Counted from the stretch's first letter, positions 1 through 6,605 are shown. The stretch: DNA of 7,878 bases from Clostridia bacterium (GCA_017452305.1 JAFTMQ010000159.1:1-7878); one strand, 5' to 3'. Numbers and translations: made by a program. Notes: a model not told the origin generated them from the sequence alone.

Positions 1-864
1 ATCCAACACGCCGAGGAGCTGTTCCTTCAACATCGAAAATGCCACGGAATCGCTGGGGGTCGTCGTCTTTTCATCTTCGATGAAATCGCCAAGATGACTG
101 TCCTCTTCCTCACCAATCGGGGTTTCCAAGGAAACGGGGTCTTGCGCGATTTTTTGAATTTCGCGGACGCGGTCTTCCGTTACGCCCATTTTTTCCGCAA
201 TTTCCGCGGGCGTAGGCTCTCTGCCCAAATCCTGCAAAAGCATACGTTGCACTCTCGTGAGCTTGTTGATGGTTTCTACCATATGCACGGGAATACGGAT
301 GGTGCGCGCTTGGTCGGCAATCGCACGGGTGATGGACTGACGAATCCACCACGTTGCATACGTCGAGAATTTAAAGCCTTTTTGATAATCGAACTTTTCC
401 ACCGCCTTCATAAGGCCGAGGTTTCCCTCTTGGATAAGGTCGAGGAAGAGCATACCTCTGCCCACGTAACGCTTTGCGATAGATACGACCAAACGCAAGT
501 TTGCTTCGGAAAGTCTTTTACGCGCCGCCGCGTCGTTTTCTTGCATGCGCTTAGCAAGCTCGACTTCCTCTTCCGCGGAAAGCAAAGGCACTCTGCCGAT
601 GTCCTTCAAATACATCTTGACGGGATCATCCAAGCCGACGTCGGCGAGGGCTTGTTCAAAAAGCTCTCTGTCTCTCGCGTCCTCGTCAACGATTTGAATG
701 CCCGCTTCGTTGATGGCTTTATACACGTCGTCCATCTGCGTGGCGTCGGTATCGAACTTTTCCATAATATCGCAAAGCGCGTTTGTGGAAATGCTACCTT
801 TTTTGCCATAATTGGCGACGATTCCTGCGATGATTTCATTGAGTTGTTCTTCGGATATAGTCAT
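1..864 (-). CDS. rpoD: RNA polymerase primary sigma factor (sigma-70/SigA), C-terminus cut by window edge
   Basis: Housekeeping sigma factor that directs RNA polymerase to -35/-10 promoters. The window holds the first 288 codons; the frame is open to base 1. Visible regions: a short region 1.1-like N-terminus (residues 1-75), region 1.2 (DDPVKMYLKDIGRVPLL, 79-95), regions 2.1-2.4 (about 120-188) with the core-binding DLIQEGNLGLMKAVEKFDY and the promoter-melting FKFSTYATWWIRQ, region 3.0 (IRIPVHMVETINKL, 189-202), region 3.2 (DPVSLETPIGEEEDSHLGDF, 242-261) and the start of region 4.1 (from about 277). Region 4.2, the -35 reader, lies outside the window. The ATG at 864 has an upstream GGAGG at 7-nt spacing, which fixes the start. 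It follows dnaG by 51 nt; that gap holds only a weak AAACAG/CTGTTT hairpin (885-900) and no terminator, so it is probably in the same operon. The residues seen are fully typical of the family. Confidence 0.98.
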   Translation of the reverse strand, partial: MTISEEQLNEIIAGIVANYGKKGSISTNALCDIMEKFDTDATQMDDVYKAINEAGIQIVDEDARDRELFEQALADVGLDDPVKMYLKDIGRVPLLSAEEEVELAKRMQENDAAARKRLSEANLRLVVSIAKRYVGRGMLFLDLIQEGNLGLMKAVEKFDYQKGFKFSTYATWWIRQSITRAIADQARTIRIPVHMVETINKLTRVQRMLLQDLGREPTPAEIAEKMGVTEDRVREIQKIAQDPVSLETPIGEEEDSHLGDFIEDEKTTTPSDSVAFSMLKEQLLGVLD

Positions 865-915
865 TTTTTTCCTCCGTTTATACCAAACAGTTTTCTGTTT
901 TGTTTCCTTTTATTT

Positions 916-2727
916 TTAATTCCGCTTCAAGCGGTTTCTTTCTTTGATGAGCTCGGAAAGCTGTTTCGCCAAGCCTTTGCGCGTTTCCTCGTCCGTCGCT
1001 TCGGCGTACGCTTTGTTGCATTTGGCGATTTCCGTTTCTATACGTTCCCCTTTTAGCGCGCGAACGCTGTCCGAGAAAAATCGTTCCGCAACCTCGCCCG
1101 AAAGCTTGTCCTCGTAGTTAAAATCGAGGATTTTGTTGAGCTCGGGACAATTCTCGTCCAACACCTCAAACAACTCGCTTGGACGTATTCGCTCCCCTGC
1201 ATTTTCCCGCTCGCAAATATAATCGGCAACGACGATTTGCGTTTCGTCCGAGAAATCCACCTCACGCAAATTAAAGCCCTTGGCGTACGGCGCGGCGAAC
1301 AGCTTTGCCGCCAAAATAAACCGCTTTGCCTTGACAGATTTGTCTGTTTCCGCGTCCGTTTCCACAATGCGTTGGGTGGGAATAGACGTGATTTGCGGCG
1401 GCTCGTCGCCACCCTTTTTTACGTTCCGTAAATCCCTTTCCAAGGCGTTGTAGGTAATGCCCGTTTTATCGCGAAGCTTTTTAAGCAGCTCCTCTCTTAC
1501 GCTCTCGCTTTCCGCTTCCGCGACGATGGCAAGCGCCTCGCCCAAAAAACGGCGTTTTTCCGTTGTATCGGAAAGGTCGTATTTTTGCTCCGCGTAATGG
1601 ATTTTGAAATCGATAAGGGGCATTGCATTATCCAAACATTTTTGATAAACTTCCTTGCCCTGCTTCACCACGTCGTCGGGGTCTGCGCCCTCGGGCAACG
1701 GTACGACGCGGACAGTCAAGCCCTCGTCCTTTAAAATCTCTAAACCGCGAATGGTGTTTTTCTGCCCCGCGAAATCGCCGTCGTAGCTAATGAGTACGTT
1801 GTCCGAATACCGCTTGACAAGCCGCGCTTGCTCTTTGGTGAGCGCCGTACCCATGGACGCGACTACGTTCTCGAAGCCCGCTTGATAAAGGGAAATCGTG
1901 TCCATATACCCTTCGACGAAAATGACGTTAGGAATGGCTTGCTGTCGCTTTAATTTTTTAAGCAGGTTGATGTTGTAGAGAATTTTACTCTTATTAAAGA
2001 GTATCGTTTCCTTGGTGTTCTTATATTTGGCGAAATCCTTTTTCTCTAAAATTCTGCCGCCGAACGCCACCACCTCGTCAAACGCGTTGATGATGGGGAA
2101 GATAAGTCTGCCACCCTGCGCGTCGATCAGTCGTCCGCTCTTGCTTTCCTGCAACACACCGCTATCGAGCAAGTCCTGCCGTGTAAAGCCTTTTCCCGCC
2201 AAGAAATCGGGCAAGCCGTAAAAATCCAACGACGCACCAAGCCCAAACTTTTTAATGGTCGTCGGGGATAAGCCGCGGCGGGCAATGTACTGCAAATGCG
2301 CCTCTGCCCTCTCGTCGCCGCTGTACAAGTTGGAAAGGTAAAACCGCGCCGATTCCAACATGATTTTCGCGAGCGCGTCGCGCTTTTTCTTTTGCTGTAA
2401 CGAGCGTTCGCTATCGAAATTCCCCTCGGGCACTTCCATCTTCGCCCTCGCCGCCAAAATGCGGACGGCGCCGATGAAGTCCGTACTTTCAATCTCTTGC
2501 ACAAACCGCAACACGTCTCCCGAAACGCCACAACCAAAGCAGTGGTAAAATTGATCGTTTTCGCTCACGGAAAAGGAAGGCGTCCGCTCGTGATGGAAGG
2601 GACAGCAAGCCCAATGGTTTCCGCCCTTTCTATCAAGCGCAACGTAGCTACGCACGACCTCGACAATGTCGTTTTTCTGTTTTAACGTCCGTAAAAATTC
2701 GGCGTCTATGCCTTTGCCTCCGCTCAC
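916..2727 (-). CDS. dnaG: DNA primase DnaG
   Basis: Replicative primase that makes RNA primers for lagging-strand synthesis with the DnaB/DnaC-type helicase. It is 603 residues, the normal family length. The N-terminal CHC2 zinc finger uses C42, H45, C63 and C66 (CPFH...HCFGCG). The catalytic core follows, with RLIFPI (207-212), a GGRIL motif (223-227) and the TOPRIM domain carrying EGYMD (272-276) and the metal-binding DGD (316-318). The C-terminal 150 or so residues are less conserved and match the position of the helicase-binding domain. The start is GTG at 2727, chosen because AGGAGGTG ends 7 nt upstream and the N-terminus fits DnaG. It overlaps the upstream dGTPase gene by 4 nt (GTGA). 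One mild oddity is AFGGRIL (221-227), where many primases have GFGGR. Function is secure from the motifs. Confidence 0.99.
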   Translation of the reverse strand: MSGGKGIDAEFLRTLKQKNDIVEVVRSYVALDRKGGNHWACCPFHHERTPSFSVSENDQFYHCFGCGVSGDVLRFVQEIESTDFIGAVRILAARAKMEVPEGNFDSERSLQQKKKRDALAKIMLESARFYLSNLYSGDERAEAHLQYIARRGLSPTTIKKFGLGASLDFYGLPDFLAGKGFTRQDLLDSGVLQESKSGRLIDAQGGRLIFPIINAFDEVVAFGGRILEKKDFAKYKNTKETILFNKSKILYNINLLKKLKRQQAIPNVIFVEGYMDTISLYQAGFENVVASMGTALTKEQARLVKRYSDNVLISYDGDFAGQKNTIRGLEILKDEGLTVRVVPLPEGADPDDVVKQGKEVYQKCLDNAMPLIDFKIHYAEQKYDLSDTTEKRRFLGEALAIVAEAESESVREELLKKLRDKTGITYNALERDLRNVKKGGDEPPQITSIPTQRIVETDAETDKSVKAKRFILAAKLFAAPYAKGFNLREVDFSDETQIVVADYICERENAGERIRPSELFEVLDENCPELNKILDFNYEDKLSGEVAERFFSDSVRALKGERIETEIAKCNKAYAEATDEETRKGLAKQLSELIKERNRLKRN

Positions 2728-3752
2728 GAAAGCACACCTCCTATCGAAAAGGTTGAGGGAATGAAAATACTCTCAAACACGGTGACGGCGTATCTGTCCG
2801 TCATACCCGAAAGATAGTCGCATACCACCTTTTCCTTTCCGTCTTTTTCTAAATGTATCAAATACTGCTTGGGCAGTTTTTCGACGTTCGCCATAAAATA
2901 CTCGAACATTTGCGTGAGCATACGCGCCGCCCTATCTTGAATGACCTTATTCGACCACCCATATACCCGTTCAAACATGAAATCGCGCAAAGCGTTCGTC
3001 GCCGCCATCACCTCGTCCGACATCCGCACGAACGGTTGATTGTACGAGCTTTCGTAAATATCCGCAATCGCCGTGTGGATACGCGCCTTGGTCGTATTCC
3101 CCAACCTTTCCACCGCTTCCTTGGGCAGCTCCTCGTCCTTGATTAGCCCTGCACGAAGCGCGTCCTCGATATCGTGGTTGATATAGGCAATTCTATCGGC
3201 GAGCGAAACAGCCTCGCCCTCTAACGTGGCAGGCTTACCCGAGCTCTTGTGGTGCAAAATACCGTCGCGCACCTCGTAGGTGAGGTTGAGCCCTCGTCCG
3301 CCCTTTTCGATGACCTCGACCACGCGGACGGATTGCTCGTTGTGCATAAAGCCCGTGCTTGAAAGCTGTGCAAGCACCTTTTCGCCGACGTGCCCAAACG
3401 GAGTATGTCCCAAATCGTGTCCAAGCGCAATGGCTTCCGCCAAGTCCTCGTTTAAGGCAAGGGAACGGGCAATAGAGCGGGCAATTTGCGAAACGTCGAG
3501 CGTGTGCGTCAAGCGAGTGATATAATGATCGCCCTCGGGCGCAAAAAATACCTGCGTTTTATTCTTCAACCGTTTGAAAGAGTTTGCATAGATAATACGG
3601 TCACGATCACGGCCAAATTCCGTGCGGAAATCACAGCTCGTTTCTTCGCGTACCCTTCCCCTTGTATTTTCGGAAAGCGTTGCGTATTTAGAAAGGGTAT
3701 TTCTTTCATTTTCGCACAATCTCTCTCGCACCGTCTTTACCGTTTTGTCCAC
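2724..3752 (-). CDS. dgt: dGTPase-like HD-domain deoxynucleotide triphosphohydrolase
   Basis: Predicted deoxynucleoside triphosphate triphosphohydrolase, which in characterised relatives splits dNTPs (classically dGTP) into nucleoside and tripolyphosphate and so adjusts dNTP pools. It is 342 residues, the shorter form common in Firmicutes. Motifs: FRTEFGRDRDRIIYANSFKR (42-61), the HD metal site built from H83 (LTHT), H112-D113 (GHDLGHTPFGH) and D186 (ADRIAY), plus HNEQSVRVVE (137-146), NHDIEDA (192-198) and the C-terminal GMTDRYAV (316-323). The start is GTG at 3752, with AAGGAG just upstream giving about 7 nt from GGAG. It is the first gene of a dgt-dnaG-rpoD operon, and its last codons contain the dnaG ribosome binding site. 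Substrate specificity among dNTPs cannot be told from sequence; nucleotide-pool control next to primase is an inference from context. Confidence 0.95.
   Translation of the reverse strand: MDKTVKTVRERLCENERNTLSKYATLSENTRGRVREETSCDFRTEFGRDRDRIIYANSFKRLKNKTQVFFAPEGDHYITRLTHTLDVSQIARSIARSLALNEDLAEAIALGHDLGHTPFGHVGEKVLAQLSSTGFMHNEQSVRVVEVIEKGGRGLNLTYEVRDGILHHKSSGKPATLEGEAVSLADRIAYINHDIEDALRAGLIKDEELPKEAVERLGNTTKARIHTAIADIYESSYNQPFVRMSDEVMAATNALRDFMFERVYGWSNKVIQDRAARMLTQMFEYFMANVEKLPKQYLIHLEKDGKEKVVCDYLSGMTDRYAVTVFESIFIPSTFSIGGVLS
2735..2742 (-). promoter_or_regulatory. dnaG ribosome binding site inside dgt
   Basis: AGGAGGTG on the minus strand, 7 nt before the dnaG GTG, lies within the dgt codons for the final Gly-Gly-Val. 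With the GTGA stop/start overlap this places primase initiation directly where ribosomes terminate on dgt. It decides the GTG start of dnaG. Translational coupling is inferred. Confidence 0.85.
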
Positions 3753-3790
3753 CTTATCACTCCTTACTCGCGTAAATTTCTCGCTAAAAT

Positions 3791-3819
3791 ATATTATTTA
3801 TATAATATATATTCGACAA
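3791..3819 (-). promoter_or_regulatory. Candidate promoter of the dgt-dnaG-rpoD operon
   Basis: On the minus strand TTGTCG (3814-3819), a 17-bp spacer and TAATAT (3791-3796) lie about 40 bp upstream of the dgt start. The spacer and -10 fall in a perfect AT palindrome with 9-bp arms (ATATATTAT at 3789-3797, ATAATATAT at 3802-3810). The region is so AT-rich that other -10 choices exist, so the exact position is uncertain. Confidence 0.5.
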
Positions 3820-3902
3820 AACTTTTCGATTTCCTCTTTTTTTTTGGAACTTTTTTAAAAAAATTTTTATTTTTTCTAAAATCGGGGATTTATAAAGTCC
3901 AA

Positions 3903-3920
3903 AAATAAGGCGCTTTATTT
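3903..3920. repeat. 18-bp near-perfect palindrome upstream of dgt
   Basis: AAATAA-GGCGCT-TTATTT is symmetric except for one pair (3909/3914). The GCGC centre stands out in an AT-rich gap. It lies about 85 bp upstream of the candidate dgt -35 and could be an operator; I do not recognise the regulator. The rest of the 3753-4045 gap is A/T-tract-rich sequence with one candidate promoter and a terminator. Confidence 0.4.
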
Positions 3921-3985
3921 GCAATTTTTTACACAAAAAAATACATTCAACGCGTACATGGGTGGGGTGTTTTATATTTTTGGCA

Positions 3986-4018
3986 GTAAAAAACGCCGCG
4001 TTTCGCGACGTTTTTTAC
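3986..4018 (-). terminator. Rho-independent terminator of the gt8-acyltransferase unit
   Basis: The stem GTAAAAAACG/CGTTTTTTAC has 10 pairs, then a single C/A mismatch, a 4-bp CGCG stem and a 3-nt loop. It begins 27 nt after the acyltransferase TAA. Both flanks carry A/T runs, so it could work on either strand. It separates the envelope genes from the dgt-dnaG-rpoD operon. Confidence 0.88.
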
Positions 4019-4045
4019 AAATATATTCCATTTAATATTTTTCTC

Positions 4046-4936
4046 TTATTCATCCTCGCCGTAAACGAGCGGAATGCCGTAAACCTCTTCATATTTCGCT
4101 TTGCAAAGCGCATAGGCCTTATCCTTCATTTCTTCCGCGCCGCGTTTTTCCCCAAGCTCCAAATTGGGATAGATAGGCGGCAAAATATGCAAGGTCATGC
4201 GTTGAATGGGATAGCCGTCGCCGTCCAAGCGTTCGTCGTTACGCATCGTGATAAAGGTAGGCAACACGGGCACGCCCGCCTTGTACGCCATTTTAAATCC
4301 GCCGACCTTGAAAGGACGGGGCTTACGATAATTCCACCACATACCTTGTTCGGGGTAAATCAAAATGCTTTCCCCGCTTTTTAGTAAGGTGTTGACCGCG
4401 GACATAAAATTCATCATCGTGCGGCGATTGCTCGAAAGAGGCAAGGTGTTACAATGACGGAATAAGTACCCGTACAGCCCGGGGAAATTCGTATAATTCC
4501 CTTCGCGGATCACCTTATAAAGGTACTTCTTGGGCAGTGCCTTACGAATGCAGTGGAACACCGCGTAATTATCGAACGGATGGAAGTGATTGCAGGTGAC
4601 GATTGCGCCGTTTTGAAGGGCGGAAAGGTGCTCCTCGCCCGTTACCCCCTCAATCACCAAAATATCCTTTTTGATGAGGTTTAAAAAGTATCTATCGCCG
4701 ATGAAATTGGCAATTTTTCTGCCTATTTTGCTCGACAGCTTTTTGCAAAGATAATCCACCTTGTCAGGCAAAAGCTCGGGCGAGGGCGGATCATTCTCCA
4801 CATCCTCGTCGAAGCGTCCCGCTAACTCGTATTCCTTTATCCTTTGCAATACCTCGCGACGACCTTCCGATATCTTCATCTCGTCTATGGTAGGCTCATT
4901 TTGTATTTTAGTTGACTTTTCCATAACGTTTTCCAT
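4046..4936 (-). CDS. PlsC/LPLAT-family acyltransferase (1-acylglycerol-3-phosphate acyltransferase-like)
   Basis: Predicted glycerolipid acyltransferase acting at the inner face of the membrane, transferring an acyl chain to a lysophosphatidate or similar acceptor. From ATG 4936 it is 296 residues. Motifs: the catalytic HX4D box NHFHPFD (H117, D122), the glycerophosphate-binding YPEQGMW (194-200), KPRPFKVGGFKMA (205-217) and the proline-bearing VPVLPTFI block (222-229). About 100 charged residues precede the catalytic domain, and I see no clear transmembrane helix. The start is uncertain: ATG 4936 overlaps the upstream GT8 gene by 29 nt and has AAGG close before it; ATG 4924 and GTG 4960 are alternatives. 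The overlap shows co-transcription and probably coupled translation with the GT8 gene. Its true acceptor, possibly a glycolipid made with the neighbouring glycosyltransferase, is inference. Confidence 0.93.
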   Translation of the reverse strand: MENVMEKSTKIQNEPTIDEMKISEGRREVLQRIKEYELAGRFDEDVENDPPSPELLPDKVDYLCKKLSSKIGRKIANFIGDRYFLNLIKKDILVIEGVTGEEHLSALQNGAIVTCNHFHPFDNYAVFHCIRKALPKKYLYKVIREGNYTNFPGLYGYLFRHCNTLPLSSNRRTMMNFMSAVNTLLKSGESILIYPEQGMWWNYRKPRPFKVGGFKMAYKAGVPVLPTFITMRNDERLDGDGYPIQRMTLHILPPIYPNLELGEKRGAEEMKDKAYALCKAKYEEVYGIPLVYGEDE

Positions 4937-5990
4937 ACACCTTAAAATATCCGTCGGCACGCTCGATTTCGCTTTGCGCCAAAGCTTTTAAGCTTGCCTC
5001 GCAATTTTTTGCCCCTGCAACGCCCTGCGCGTTGAAGCTTTTTTTCATCCCCAAAATCAAATCGTAAAACTCCGTCTTTTCCGCATATTCCCAAAAATAT
5101 TCTTGATAGGGTATATCCGAAAAATTCCACGGCTTCCACGTCATAATGTAATGCACGATACGAAGCTCCTCACGAGGCAATCTATCGGGCGCAACGGGCG
5201 TTTTGTTCCACGCGCGCGGAAGACGCAAAATTCTGTCTTGACAAAGCACGTTGAGGTAGTCCTCGTCTTGGATAACCGTAAATTTATACTTTTTCAACAG
5301 GTCGGCGAACTGCTCGTAAAAACCCTCCTCGCGGAAGCCTTTGAGGTTCATCAAAATCACGCCCGCATTGAAGAAGTAATCGGTGTCGCAACCGTCCACT
5401 TCCGTCACGTAACGCTTATAAACGTCAAAGCTGTTTACCCCCTCGCAGGGCGCGCCGCCGATAAGGTTGTCCCCCAAATCGTAGTGATACAGCTCGCTTA
5501 TATCCCCCAAAACGACGGTATCGCAATCCAAATAAATCGCCTTATCGTATTGCGGGAACATCTCGGCGATGAACACACGGAAATAGGTGGTTTGACTGTA
5601 ATAATCGCGGATATGCAAATGCGAGGCGATGCGCTTTAACTTTTCCGTTACGTCCACGAATTGAATGCGGAAGCATTCCTTTTCGTTATAACGCAAAATC
5701 TTTTGCTTGTATTCCTCGTCCACGCCCGAATGTAAAACGTACATTTCGTAATCGTATTCGTGCGAGGAATTTTCCCAAATGGATTCGAGGGTGATAGAAA
5801 GGAAGGGCAAATATTTGTTGTCCGTCGCAAAGAAAATGGGCACAATCCCCTTTTTTACTTTGACTTCCCCCCGCTTGTTTTCTTCGGCTTTGGACGCGCC
5901 CCTATCCGCCTTGACGGGCGTGGTAAGCGGAACGTCCGATTCATTCCAACCAAGTCGATTAAATACTTCTTCATTCTTTGTTTGACGCAT
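4908..5990 (-). CDS. Family-8 glycosyltransferase (gt8-1)
   Basis: Predicted retaining, metal-dependent cytosolic glycosyltransferase of family GT8 (LgtC/RfaJ type), using a nucleotide sugar to extend a cell-surface glycan or glycolipid. From ATG 5990 it is 360 residues: a hydrophilic, charged N-terminal extension of about 47 residues, then the GT-A core from GIVPIFFATDN. Motifs: the metal-binding DxD in YLDCDTVVLGDISEL (D155, D157), FNAGVILMNL (207-216), QDEDYLN (241-247) and HYIMTWKPW (280-288). The C-terminus ends in GYFKVYGK, shared with the paralogue at 6606-7628. GGAGG lies 11 nt before ATG 5990 and 5 nt before a TTG at 5996, so the start may be two codons earlier. It forms a two-gene unit with the acyltransferase. 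Its control region carries a seven-unit hexamer array. Donor and acceptor sugars are unknown. Confidence 0.95.
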   Translation of the reverse strand: MRQTKNEEVFNRLGWNESDVPLTTPVKADRGASKAEENKRGEVKVKKGIVPIFFATDNKYLPFLSITLESIWENSSHEYDYEMYVLHSGVDEEYKQKILRYNEKECFRIQFVDVTEKLKRIASHLHIRDYYSQTTYFRVFIAEMFPQYDKAIYLDCDTVVLGDISELYHYDLGDNLIGGAPCEGVNSFDVYKRYVTEVDGCDTDYFFNAGVILMNLKGFREEGFYEQFADLLKKYKFTVIQDEDYLNVLCQDRILRLPRAWNKTPVAPDRLPREELRIVHYIMTWKPWNFSDIPYQEYFWEYAEKTEFYDLILGMKKSFNAQGVAGAKNCEASLKALAQSEIERADGYFKVYGKRYGKVN

Positions 5991-6042
5991 AAGCAATTTA
6001 ACCTCCCTCTTTCTTTGTTACGCGATTTCCGTTTTGCGTCGG

Positions 6043-6061
6043 AACGCTACTATGTAGCGTT
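6043..6061 (-). other. Leader hairpin of gt8-1
   Basis: AACGCTAC-TAT-GTAGCGTT is a perfect 8-bp stem with a 3-nt loop, in the predicted leader about 53 nt before the gt8-1 start. G6041-G6042 and C6065-C6066 could add an outer clamp. In the gene's direction no T-run follows it, so it is not a terminator for gt8-1. It may stabilise or regulate the leader. Confidence 0.5.
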
Positions 6062-6124
6062 TTTCCGTTGCGCTTTTATCAAATGGCTTGCACAGTTTTG
6101 CCTTGTTTTACCATTTGTAAGCGT

Positions 6125-6153
6125 ATCATAGCTTATTTTACCCAAAAACGCAA
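6125..6153 (-). promoter_or_regulatory. Array-linked promoter of gt8-1
   Basis: On the minus strand a weak -35 TTGCGT (6148-6153), a 17-bp spacer and a good -10 TATGAT (6125-6130). The -35 shares base 6153 with the innermost unit of array A. The gt8-2 control region has the same geometry, which supports the assignment. The predicted leader is about 125 nt. The poor -35 fits a promoter that needs an activator (inference). Confidence 0.6.
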
Positions 6154-6294
6154 CCCATCAACCGCCAAAAAGGCTCTACCTTGTAAAAATCCACTCTATC
6201 CCCCAATTTTACCATTCTACCGAGAAAAACGCTACTCTACCGCAAGAAAACATCTCTCTACTGTGAATAGAGCAGCACTCTACCGTGAGTAGAA
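6153..6294. repeat. Hexamer array A upstream of gt8-1 (seven units)
   Basis: + strand hexamers start at 6153 (ACCCAT, degenerate), 6174 (CTCTAC), 6194 (CTCTAT), 6215 (TTCTAC), 6235, 6256 and 6278 (all CTCTAC), at intervals of 21, 20, 21, 20, 21 and 22 bp. The last two have inverted partners starting exactly 11 bp later: ATAGAG at 6267 and GTAGAA at 6289, forming 17-bp dyads. A- or T-tracts sit about midway between most units. The array lies directly upstream of the gt8-1 promoter. The repeats are seen directly; the role as a tandem regulator-binding region is inferred. Confidence 0.85.
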
Positions 6295-6396
6295 ATGCGG
6301 TTTTTGATGGTTTTTGCGGCATTTTCGGCAGATTTAAGCCAAAAAAGCAACCATATAAATTGGAACATAAAAAATACAATTCTGTTTACGTATTAT

Positions 6397-6425
6397 ACTA
6401 TACAATACATAGTATTATTTGTCAA
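6397..6425 (-). promoter_or_regulatory. Near-consensus minus-strand promoter upstream of array A
   Basis: A perfect TTGACA (minus strand, 6420-6425), a 17-bp spacer and TATAGT (6397-6402). It is the best sigma-A promoter in the window and points toward gt8-1. An inverted repeat ATACTAT-N7-ATAGTAT (6395-6415) covers the -10 and spacer and could be an operator. A transcript from it would run through array A before reaching gt8-1, unless it ends in between; I see no terminator there. Confidence 0.7.
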
Positions 6426-6493
6426 GCAAATTTTAGGTCAATTTTCTTTTTTGTATTAAAAAACGACGAAACTTTTACACCCCGCCGCGCGCA

Positions 6494-6509
6494 CGCGTAC
6501 ATATACGCG
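6494..6509. repeat. GC-rich dyad CGCGTA-CATA-TACGCG
   Basis: A perfect 6-bp stem with a 4-nt loop, inside a CG-rich patch (6481-6512) in otherwise AT-rich DNA. No T-run follows on the minus strand, so it is not an obvious terminator. Its role is unknown. Confidence 0.45.
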
Positions 6510-6540
6510 CGGATATATTTATGGAAGAAATACAGTGCAT

Positions 6541-6583
6541 TAAAAAATGCACCCTAAAAGTTTGTCTAACTCTTGGGGTGCAT
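6541..6583 (-). terminator. Rho-independent terminator of gt8-2
   Basis: ATGCACCC (6547-6554) pairs with GGGTGCAT (6576-6583), and the stem continues inward to about 15 pairs with one A/C mismatch and a 5-nt loop (6563-6567). On the minus strand the stem runs into six T's. It lies 22 nt after the gt8-2 TAA and should make that gene monocistronic. Confidence 0.93.
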
Positions 6584-6605
6584 AGCAAATATATAGCCTG
6601 TTCTT

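Larger units (their letters stand above)
6295..6540. other. Gene-free stretch between array A and the gt8-2 terminator
   Basis: I see no credible gene here. From array to terminator it holds T-tracts starting at 6301, 6311 and 6322 (about one helical turn apart, predicting curvature), a near-consensus minus-strand promoter (6397-6425), AT-rich filler, and a short GC-rich patch (6481-6512) with a CGCGTA/TACGCG dyad. Open frames across it have no convincing ribosome binding site or recognisable protein features. Confidence 0.7.

Noticed and set aside
94..1056. Long + strand open frame of 320 codons
   Set aside because: It is antisense to rpoD and the end of dnaG, both of which have secure family motifs. 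Its translation shows no recognisable protein features and it spans two genes and their gap.
3486..3908. + strand open frames over the dgt start and upstream gap
   Set aside because: They are antisense to the conserved dgt N-terminus, and their tails are poly-Phe/Leu/Lys from A/T-tracts.
5991..6118. T-box or metabolite riboswitch in the gt8-1 leader
   Set aside because: I find no T-box core motif or known aptamer signature, and no terminator hairpin in the gene's direction. Only a simple hairpin is visible.
6068..6292. + strand open frame of 74 codons over array A
   Set aside because: It is open because the array lacks stops in that frame. It covers a promoter and operator-like repeats, and the peptide only echoes the hexamer.
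6153..6294. CRISPR array or minisatellite
   Set aside because: The repeated core is only 6 bp with 14-17 bp spacers, no cas genes are visible, and two copies sit in matching positions before promoters. That fits an operator array, not CRISPR.
6285..6557. + strand open frame of 90 codons
   Set aside because: No ribosome binding site, and it runs through a strong opposite-strand promoter and into the gt8-2 terminator. The composition is not protein-like.
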